From Chara braunii (Eukaryota; Streptophyta; Charophyceae; Charales; Characeae), in NCBI GenBank assembly GCA_003427395.1, contig BFEA01000338.1:16654-39742 (forward strand): a DNA stretch of 23,089 nt. The letters are read 5' to 3'. The position numbers were made by a program, and so were the translations under genes. The notes under the pieces were generated by a model that had not been told where the DNA came from, searched no databases, and saw only the letters and a program-made list of their open reading frames with translations. This document shows, in pieces, positions 16,468 through 23,089 of this stretch (position 1 is the stretch's first letter; every line of letters begins with the position of its first letter).

Positions 16468-16495
16468 CAGCGCACACCAGTGTGCCACGTGGCAC
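16468..16495. repeat. G-box palindrome unit, copy 2
   Basis: Identical 28 bp to 16095-16122, again straight after a T tract and again ending in the palindrome (16482-16495). The flanks then differ slightly (CCCGGCGG against ATGACGG) before the shared AAAGGAGG. Together they suggest a 373-bp segmental duplication or two insertions of one short element. Confidence 0.85.
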
Positions 16496-16968
16496 ATGAC
16501 GGAAAGGAGGAGGGAGGAGGGATCTTTTGAGGGACAGATCGGGATAGGGGAGAAGTAGGCGATGGAGGGAAGGGGGGAGACATCGGGATAAGGGAGATTG
16601 GCGAAGGAAGGAGAGGAGGGAGAGGTAGGGATGGAAGACAGGTTGGGACCATGTCGGGATAGAGGAGGAGGGTGGGAAAGAAGGGGAGGAGGGAGAGGTC
16701 GGGATGGAAGTTGGCATAAGGGAGAGGGAGGTCTGGATAAATTGGGACGACGACGCAAGAGGACGATGTTGGGATATGGAGGGAAAGAAGGGAAGGGGGG
16801 AAAGGTCGGGATGGGAGTCGGGATAGGGGAGAGCGAAAGGCGATCGAGGGACAGGTTGAGGAAGGAAGGGAACGGGGGAGAGGTCGGGATGAGAGTCGAG
16901 GTAGGGGAGAAGGAGAGGCGATGGGGAGAAAAGCGATGAAGCGAAGGGAAGGAGGGGAGGGAAGGGGG

Positions 16969-17004
<36 letters not shown>

Positions 17005-17093
17005 CGCTGGCGGAGCCGCGGCGGGCTCGCTTGTTTTTTTGAAAAAAGTATGATCAACTTTGAACTTTGAACTTTGAACTTTGGATTTAGTAA

Positions 17094-17147
17094 AGTTCAT
17101 AACTTCATACACAACTTAAAAGTTCATAACTTCATACACAACTTAAA
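17094..17147 (+). repeat. Perfect 27-bp tandem duplication
   Basis: AGTTCATAACTTCATACACA plus seven bases (AACTTAA-A rich) is present at 17094-17120 and again at 17121-17147 without change, then AGTTCAAACTTTG follows. It adjoins the AACTTTG heptamer array. Confidence 0.93.
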
Positions 17148-17208
17148 AGTTCAAACTTTGCAGTTCAATTCAGAACGTCAGAGTCTTCAGACTGGCAGCA
17201 CTGTCAGT

Positions 17209-17210
<2 letters not shown>

Positions 17211-17262
<52 letters not shown>
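17211..17262 (+). repeat. (TC)26 microsatellite
   Basis: Pure TC dinucleotide array of 52 bp, complementary in sequence to the (AG)39 array at 18253. Confidence 0.97.
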
Positions 17263-17266
<4 letters not shown>

Positions 17267-17342
17267 GGGCAGCAGCGGCGGGCGCCTTGAAATTGCTCGG
17301 GCCTGTGTGAAACCCGCCACCCCAGAAACCTGCAGTGTCTTG

Positions 17343-17570
17343 TGTCCGGACCTCTAGGCCCTGTCCGGTGGGGTGAAATGACACTAAAAAATCACCCCGT
17401 TATTTCTCGAGGGGCGGCCAGGACCCGATAATCGTCCTGGGGCACCCCCTTTTTTTTTTTTTTTTTTTTTTTCCTCCCAAGGGGCCTCCATCCGGACATC
17501 AGGACCAGACACCGGACACCGGGCACTGGACTGTCTGGAACGCGGTCCGGACGTCCGGACGGTTACCATG
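17343..17570 (-). repeat. CCGGA array, copy 2, inverted relative to copy 1
   Basis: Read on the minus strand it has GACTCATGCATGGTAACC, then TCCGGA-rich sequence (about 17482-17566), then an A21-type tract and GGGGG (17447-17472), the same order as 15508-15700. A further CCGGA pair lies at 17343-17366. The spacing and sequence between words differ, so the copies are old or the array evolves fast. Confidence 0.7.
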
Positions 17571-17589
17571 CATGAGTCCAAATGCACCT

Positions 17590-18248
17590 TTTTAAGCGCT
17601 TCAGTCACTGTTTATACCCCCCCTGGATGACCCATCACCGAAACCGAAGTTAAGACCGGATTCTGACTGCCTAGGCCAAGTGCAGTCCTCGCGTGAAGTC
17701 CTTTTTTTGGGGGGGGGAATCCTTGCCTCTTTTTTGACCCGTCTGGTTTTGTCGGGCGACCTCCTCTCTGCCCAACTGGCCCGGGTGTGCCTGGCCGGCG
17801 ACGGCCCAACGTAGTTCTTTACATCTTTTGCAGTGAAAGTACCTATGGTACCAGTCCATATTTGGTTAAATATGACCATCTCGCTTCTCATACATTCTTT
17901 TTTGCCTTGGTTCTACGCTGTGTGGACTGTGGGTTGGGTGCCCTGGTGTTGAACGGTCTCGCCGTGCCCAAAGGACTGGGTGGAGCGATGATGCAGCATG
18001 GTCTTGCATGTAGGACTGGTATGTGTAGTTGAAGGAACGGAGCAGTTGGAGGGTGTAAGTGGTGTAATGGAAGTTGTCTGGTGATGACAACAGGGCCTGC
18101 TTAGTCTCCTTTCTATGGTGAGAAGCTGGTTCAGAGCGTTTGCGCATTCCTTCTTAAGTATATTGAGTGTGTTGCACTGTGTTCACTGTGTTGTTGTTTG
18201 AGCGAGCGCCCTAGAGATGAGAGAGAGACTGGTGAGTGTATATGCGCC

Positions 18249-18252
<4 letters not shown>
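17590..18252. other. Unassigned stretch
   Basis: No supported gene. It contains a G-run (about 17709-17718) after T7 and otherwise mixed sequence with short ORFs lacking motifs. Confidence 0.45.

Positions 18253-18330
<78 letters not shown>
18253..18330 (+). repeat. (AG)39 microsatellite
   Basis: Pure AG array of 78 bp, one of the longest simple repeats in the window. Confidence 0.97.
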
Positions 18331-18331
<1 letters not shown>

Positions 18332-18444
18332 CTATCTTTCTGGTCTGCTGCAGTCATAATGAGGGTGTGTTGTGCTAGGGAAAGATGGTAGCAACTGGCA
18401 AAGGCAAGCAGGCAATAACAACTCCCCAGCTTCTCTTTTGAACT

Positions 18445-19857
18445 TTGGAGAGCCAGCGAGCACAATTGCAAATAGACTGGCTCGGCAGATTAATGCCCAG
18501 CAAACATGGTTCTCCGAGTAGTAGGGAAGAAGTACTCAGACAGCCTCTCTTTTGCAACCCGTGGCTGAAAGATGAAAATGGCCTCCCGTGGTCCCTATCC
18601 GAAAAGGATCAGAGATGGCTCTGCTGGGTGGAAAAAGGAGTATTGGCAGGTCAAGCACATATGGTCGGAGGAACAAAAGGGGTGCAAAACGGAATGAGAC
18701 ATGCGCAATCGCCTGAAGGGATGCCACTTTCTAGCGGATAACCTAGCCCTCATTCAATGCAGCAGTCCCGTTCCCTGGGTAGATTTACTAAGACAGGCGT
18801 TCTCCTGGAAATCAGGGGAGTGGGGGCTACCGATCACACAACCAATGCCAGCCAAAGCCTACTGCTTTGTGAGTCATGTCGACACCACGAGCTATCGCTA
18901 GAGGTTCATATCCTACCCTATGGCCAACCATAATCCTATGGAACTGGAGATCCTATCTGAGAACCCCATCGAGGAAATCCTTGAGACGTTCCTACTTAGA
19001 AAAATAAGAGTGTTTCAGGGCAAGCCATGGCTAATCTTTGAACCGGATCTCAGCATCTCGGACCTGGAATTCGACCCCAACGAGTGGCTCTGGACTCGGA
19101 GGGAACATAAAAAGACCAGAGCAAACATAAAAAGACCGGACCAATCTCGGAGTATGACGTCAAGCTCGGCTACGAACTGGGCCCAAAGGCAACAGACCCA
19201 AAATCAGAAATAAGTTCAAATAACCAAGCAATGGAGGAAAATTGAAAGTTCTCTAATTAGACCGCAGTGCAGACTTCGAGATCCCGTGGGAACCCACAAA
19301 GTTCGCAGCATGCAATGACTCTTAGCGTATGTGGGACTGCCCGTCAACCAGTGACTCCACAAAAGAAGAAACACTCCAATCCTGAAAGCACCGATCTGTG
19401 CACAATGTGCTTGTAACAACGTTCCTGAAGACCCAATACTGTGCCTACTCACCTGTCCCGGGGCTGCCTGGTTCTGGAATAAGATCAAGGAACTTTGGGT
19501 CTCCCTCTCCTCCTCACCACCCCCTAACACAACTCCCCTATCTATCATGCTACTAACTAAAAACCCGCAACCCCTGAAGGGCAGCAAAGGCGATCTGGTT
19601 TAAACTAGTCAGAAAGCTGGCGCTTTGGAACATTTGGAAACGCAGATGCGCGCAGATGATTGAGAAGGCAGCAGTGGCAAGGGAGAAGGCATGGGCCCTG
19701 ATGATCAGAATGGCAGAAAACGAAATTTGCTGCAGGTGGCGCACAGTGAAACTATCAGCCAAGCTAAAACCGGAGAAGGCAGCAATCAATAAAAGAGCCT
19801 TCCTTGCTCAGGCAGAGAGTCTAGGCATAAGAGCGCAGAGGGGAGGGAGCTAGACTC
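18445..19857 (+). pseudogene. 3' part of a decayed LINE-type (non-LTR) element
   Basis: Several plus-strand frames follow LINE C-terminal order. First comes a segment with NPWLKDENGLPWSLSEKDQRW, next MRNRLKGCHFLADNLALIQC, then a region to the stop at 19213. A zinc-binding RVT tail lies at 19333-19602. Last is ALWNIWKRRCAQMIEKAAVA with a charged helix ending at the stop at 19857. This is the usual tail of plant L1-like ORF2. The RT core with its YADD-type motif and the endonuclease are not present upstream; the AG microsatellite lies there instead. Frameshifts and stops throughout make it a pseudogene. Confidence 0.75.
19333..19602 (+). pseudogene. LINE zinc-binding (zf-RVT) domain
   Basis: The frame reads LPVN, a TGA, LHKRRNTPILKAPICAQC, CNNVPEDPILCLLTCPGAAW and FWNKIKELW. 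CX2C ... E-(D/x)-P-x-L-x-L-x3-C followed by A-W-FW is the plant zf-RVT pattern (normally C..C...E...HLF..C..A...W). The usual His is replaced (ILCLL instead of HLFL), another sign of decay. Confidence 0.78.
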
Positions 19858-20276
19858 GAGGAGGAAGTGCAGCAGAGAAGAAGTGAAGGAAAATCTCCTT
19901 GAACCGGCAGGCGGGGACCTGGGTAGACGAACGGAGTGACTTAGCCGTGAAGTGAAAGGTGCATCACAAGTCGGTTATAGGGTGGAGAAGCCAGACTACA
20001 CAGACAGGAAAAGAAAAGCCAAGGGAAGACATGTTCAAAAAGGAAAATACCGAGGTCCATCAGGGAGGCAAGATGCAGCAGAACCACGCTAAGGAGGAAA
20101 AGTAAAGGCGTTGGCTCAACCTGGCAATTGAACAGGAATAGACGAGGGCGAAGGGGTAAGATCGGAGGAATCCTGCATCCCATGGAGAGTCTGGTACAGG
20201 TTGAAAACAGGGGGGAAATGACAGGCGTTAACCATGGAAGCAAGCAAAAACAGTCGAGGACGTGGCGGTAAGGCCG
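19858..20276 (+). other. LINE 3' flank or UTR, no gene
   Basis: Purine-rich sequence after the last LINE stop leading to an A22 tract. It is the right size and place for a LINE 3' UTR, though nothing in it is diagnostic. The minus-strand ORF across it is not supported. Confidence 0.4.
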
Positions 20277-20298
20277 AAAAAAAAAAAAAAAAAAAAAA
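20277..20298 (+). repeat. Poly-A tract (22 nt), possible LINE tail
   Basis: Uninterrupted A run downstream of and on the same strand as the LINE relic, so it may be its retroposition tail. No target duplication can be tested because the 5' end is lost. An open frame continues on the far side (to 20669), so the A run may instead be a later slippage product. Confidence 0.6.
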
Positions 20299-20635
20299 CC
20301 TTTGAAGGCTGGGGCACTCCAGGGGAGAAGGCTTGGGTGGAGACAATAATTCTGATTCAAGCTAGGCTTCTTTACAAATGGCACAAGACGGGAAATGCCA
20401 AGGCAGACGACGAAGAACAGCAGGGTAGACTTAAAGAGGATTTTCACTACAGAACGACCGGCAGGATGCAAGGCAGCGGAGCCGAACTTCTTCCCGCAGA
20501 CGCTGAAAAGACTGGTGCAATTCAGAAACAATCCAGAAACAGGGTGGAAGAAGTCAGACTCTCCAGGCAACACAAGCAGCAGAGGAACACGACACACTGG
20601 AACACGCTTGTGCCAGCAGGTGAAGACAACCCGGA
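20299..20635 (+). other. Unclassified open stretch
   Basis: Two overlapping plus-strand frames stay open to about 20670. One has ETIILIQARLLYKWHKTGNA and a Lys/Glu/Gln-rich continuation. It may be more retroelement coding sequence, but I recognise no domain. Confidence 0.3.
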
Positions 20636-20735
20636 GGTTTGGAGCAAAACTAGCCAACAAAGGGTTTAGGGTTTAGGGTTTAGGGTTCTTGGGACTATGG
20701 ACACCCAAAGGTTTAGAGCAAAACTAGCCAACAAA
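20636..20735 (+). repeat. Interstitial telomere repeat between 26-bp direct repeats
   Basis: AGGGTTT is repeated nearly four times at 20661-20687 (TTTAGGG is the Arabidopsis-type telomere unit). On both sides is a 26-bp direct repeat, GGTTT(G/A)GAGCAAAACTAGCC..., at 20636-20661 and 20710-20735, with one difference, a G/A transition. The insert between the repeats is 48 bp. This is the pattern left when telomeric DNA is captured during repair of a staggered break. Confidence 0.88.
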
Positions 20736-20938
20736 TGAGAGATAAAAAAGAAGGTCAAGGGGGATATGGGAAATATGGACGAGGTTGCAGGGTTTAGGAG
20801 CAATGGCCAAAAAAAAAGATACTATCTTTTGGAAAAAAAAAGAAAAGGGAAGGAGGGTGGGACTAGTTTCTCAGCAGTAGATATCTGGCGCCTGGTGCAA
20901 GGGCGAAGAGGTTTCCTCCCCTTCCTTAACAACCTGCA

Positions 20939-21130
20939 CAGTCAATCCTCTCTGGTAACCAGAGCAATTAACGCTGGCAGGTTTCATAATCAGTCAACTT
21001 CTCTTGATCCAGTCTGTATCTATTCTGCAATACATTCTGTAAAGGGACACTGGACCCGTTTTCCAGCAGGTGATGCTCCCCACCAATAGATGGAGCCTCC
21101 CCCCCGGGTGCTAGTCGTGTCTGGCCCTGT
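20939..21130 (+). repeat. Diverged repeat, copy 1
   Basis: AGTCAATCCTC...GAGCAATTAACGCTGG and, 133 bp on, TGATGCTCCCCAC...ATGGAGCC. The same two words in the same order occur at 21558 and 21687. An A-rich tail follows from 21168. Confidence 0.6.
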
Positions 21131-21167
21131 CAGCACCACTAGCACAGCAGGGGTGTGTGTTCTGTTA

Positions 21168-21266
21168 AAAAAAAGAAAAAAAGAAAAAAAAGAAAAAAGA
21201 AAAGAAAAGAGCCTTCCAAACCAAAACAGAAAAGGAAAGGAAAAAAAAAAAAGAAAAAAAAAGAAA
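21168..21266 (+). repeat. A-rich (AAAAG)-type low-complexity tract
   Basis: Runs of A broken by single G, with GCCTTCCAAA at about 21211 and again at about 21269. It follows the first diverged repeat and could be a retroposon tail expanded by slippage. Confidence 0.85.
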
Positions 21267-21557
21267 GTGCCTTCCAAAGGAATTCATTAGTCTGAGCCTC
21301 CGAGGCAAGGTTGCACGCATCGTCAACGATCAACAGCCTAATGAAGGCAGAACTCCCACGCAGAGAGGTCGCAGAGTCCAGCAAGGTCGTGATGGCCAGC
21401 AAGATTGCCGCAGCAGTGGATGAGGATGTTTTGACGGACTCAAGCGCGGAAGCAGGAAGGGAAGAAAGGATGCCTTCTTGAGATTCTTGATGTGAATAGC
21501 CAAGGCTGACAGCTCCACAGATGGAACCTGAGAGGAGTACATGAGAAGGGCGAGCTG

Positions 21558-21760
21558 ATAGTCAATCCTCCTGTAACATGGAGCAATCAATGCTGGTCAG
21601 GGTTCCTTCGGCCAAGCGGAAGGAAGTGCGCCAGTGTAAATGGTGTATCTTGCTATTTTGACTCGCCGGAGGAATGCGAACCGGACTGATGCTCCCCAGA
21701 ATGTTTTATGGAGCCAGGACCATACAGACCTGTCACCTATAGGGGCGCGGGAGATGCAGC
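21558..21760 (+). repeat. Diverged repeat, copy 2
   Basis: AGTCAATCCTCCTGTAACAT with GAGCAATCAATGCTGG and, 129 bp on, TGATGCTCCCCAG...ATGGAGCC. Collinear with 20939-21130 at an offset near 618 bp. The family is unknown. Confidence 0.6.
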
Positions 21761-22339
21761 CCACTCCCCTTTGCTGCCTATGCTGTTGAAAGTACTAAAC
21801 ATTTCCTCCATATGTATTCTCACATATCTATGGAGTAGTATGAACTAGTAATAGAGCGCGTGTTGCAAAACAAACGGATAAAAAAAAGATAGTTTGAAGC
21901 TCACTGAAACCCTTTTCCTGTGCAGTTCTTTCTTTTCTTTCCTTAGGCTTTTTTTCCTCCCTCGGTTTCTGTGTTATTATTTCTTCTTTTAGCTTCTCCT
22001 TTGCATACGTAGATATATGCTGCAGGCTCGCAAGCAAATTTCACGGGTCCGCTACCTGTAAGTCTTGAAGAGTACCTGACATTTCCTCTGTGCAAGGAAA
22101 ATGAGCAATAGCGAGATGACAATATTACAATAATCAGATTGCACAATCACATTGAAAGCCAGATCGTATCACAGTGTCCAGAAACCAGCATTACACCAAA
22201 AGAGACACCAATGGAGAATCGTAACGCTGAATACCAATGTCAATGAGAGCTTGCTCTCGCCACCACCAACATATGTGTCCAGGCATGTCTCCCTACTTTG
22301 GCGCTCGGCGATCAGCCTACTCCCTACACAGCTACTACC
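21761..22339. other. Unassigned stretch
   Basis: AT-richer than its neighbours, with short ORFs lacking motifs. I see no gene or element boundary until TGTAACGAG at 22340. Confidence 0.45.
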
Positions 22340-22670
22340 TGTAACGAGCGTGAGGCTGAGGGTGAGCCGAGGGAGAGGAGAGAGAGGGGGAGAGTGAGAG
22401 CAAACACACACACTCACTCACTCGACACGACGGACTCGGACTGAGGATCGGACGCAGACACAGTGGCAAGGCACAAAGTCGAAGTCTTGGATTCGCGAAT
22501 GCCGAAAACAGCAAGTCACACTGAGTACGAGTACAGCAGCAGAGAACTGGTACGAGACTGGTCCCCGTATTGTATGGGGAGCCGGTATAAGTACCGGTGA
22601 CACGTACGGTACCAGGGGCATTTCTGCAAAGGCCCCGAGGGCAGAACTGAAAAAATGCAGTATTTGAAAG
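22340..22670 (+). repeat. Possible LTR, plus strand
   Basis: Begins TGTAACGAG, like the LTR ends of the nested element (TGTAATGACC, TGTTACGACC). It contains GGTATAAG in the inverted repeat CCGGTA-TAAG-TACCGG (22582-22597), which could serve as a TATA box, and then TGGCGCCCGAA at 22671, a PBS-like word. No second copy is in the window, and the base before the PBS-like word is not a clean CA, so this is tentative. Confidence 0.3.
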
Positions 22671-22681
22671 TGGCGCCCGAA
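22671..22681 (+). other. PBS-like word TGGCGCCCGAA
   Basis: TGGCGCC is the start of several known tRNA-type primer binding sites. A second TGGCGCC lies 19 bp downstream (22690-22696), which weakens the case. Only position after a possible LTR supports it. Confidence 0.22.
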
Positions 22682-22900
22682 TTGCAGCATGGCGCCAGTT
22701 GTCCAAACTCCTACGGTACCAAAGGAGGGGTTTGGAAAAAGGGTGCCAGGCCGAAAACGGGATGCAGCCGAAACAGCAAAAGATAGACCAGGGATCGAGC
22801 CATGGCGAAGTCCGTCTAAATCATGAAGGCAACGTCCCGGCTGCCAAAAATCATGAAGCAATGCTAAAATCTGTGAAGGACGGGACGGGGCCGATCACTG

Positions 22901-23001
22901 GTTAACAAGTCGAAAAGGGAAGAGGGGTATAATGTGGGTGGCATGGGCTGTAGTTAACAAGTCGAAAGGGAAGAGGGGTATAATGTGGGTGGCATGGGCT
23001 G
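22901..23001 (+). repeat. 52-bp tandem duplication
   Basis: GTTAACAAGTCGAAAAGGGA... through GGCATGGGCTG occupies 22901-22950 and repeats at 22953-23001 with one A fewer in the A run. The two units are otherwise identical, so the duplication is young. Confidence 0.95.
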
Positions 23002-23089
23002 CGGGAGTAAGAGGGAACAGGGTTTGGTACCGGTGAACAGAGTTGTCCTACTGATGAACTAGGGGGGGTTGCAAGGAACAGGGTAGTCC

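Larger units (their letters stand above)
15860..17083. repeat. Purine-rich low-complexity block with poly-T interruptions
   Basis: The plus strand is almost all A and G, built from imperfect copies of GGTCGGGATGGGAGTCGGGA and GATGGAGGGAGAGG. It is interrupted by T tracts at 15860-15871, 16068-16092, 16437-16464 and 16973-17002. The block is bracketed by direct repeats containing AGTATGAT(T/C)AACTTTGAAC and AACTTTG heptamers (three at 15887-15907, four at 17056-17083). The long Pro/Ser-rich minus-strand frame across it is a composition artefact. Confidence 0.85.

Noticed and set aside
15796-17112. Long minus-strand ORF (438 codons) rich in Pro and Ser
   Set aside because: It is the complement of a purine-rich low-complexity block, with Lys runs from T tracts. 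Other frames are equally open, and no domain is visible.
8681-22440. CRISPR array or bacterial operon
   Set aside because: No regularly spaced identical repeats with unique spacers are present. The tandem repeats found are two-unit duplications or microsatellites in eukaryotic transposon DNA.

Overview
The window looks like transposon-dense nuclear DNA of a plant-lineage eukaryote. It has no compact bacterial gene order, many homopolymer and dinucleotide tracts, decayed Ty3/Gypsy, LINE and ribozyme-bearing retroelements, and a short run of the Arabidopsis-type telomere repeat TTTAGGG. The wording of the Ty3/Gypsy pol resembles what I remember of charophyte algae such as Chara braunii; this is recognition from memory, not a search. 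I see no convincingly intact protein-coding gene.

Region by region: (1) 1-342 carries two copies, 271 bp apart, of a hammerhead ribozyme core, a retrozyme-like tandem. (2) 345-1200 is non-coding and purine-rich. (3) 1889-4882 on the minus strand is the 3' half of a chromovirus-type Ty3/Gypsy element (outer element: RT, RNase H, integrase, GPY/F and chromodomain-like tail, polypurine tract), and its 3' LTR begins at 1888. (4) 4883-9717 is a second minus-strand LTR element inserted inside the outer element between protease and RT. It has 4-bp TAGG target duplications (or 5-bp ATAGG), a 1298-bp 5' LTR, a primer binding site, a long leader and a broken gag. Pol and all but the last 117 bp of the 3' LTR are deleted. 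(5) 9718-9928 is the displaced protease end of the outer element. (6) 9929-11103 holds plus-strand gag and protease fragments of a third element, with a 142-bp repeat at two places. (7) 11104-14957 is mostly unassigned, with one 115-codon ORF at 11737-12081 that could be an exon. (8) 14958-15257 is a relic of a group II intron-type reverse transcriptase (YADD motif), probably organelle-derived. (9) 15276-17590 is low-complexity DNA: CCGGA arrays at both ends in opposite orientation and about 1.1 kb of almost pure purine strand with poly-T blocks and G-box palindromes. (10) 18445-19857 is the 3' part of a decayed plus-strand LINE with a zinc-binding RVT tail. (11) 20277-23089 contains a poly-A tract, a telomere-repeat insert between 26-bp direct repeats, a diverged duplication, a possible LTR at 22340 and a 52-bp tandem repeat.

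The parts do not work together as an operon or pathway. They record successive insertions and decay. The most interesting items are the hammerhead pair, the fully readable nested insertion with its internally deleted gag-only element, and the group II intron RT relic. All 14 base differences I counted between three repeat pairs are transitions, and several stop codons in pol fit C-to-T or G-to-A changes, which suggests decay through cytosine deamination.
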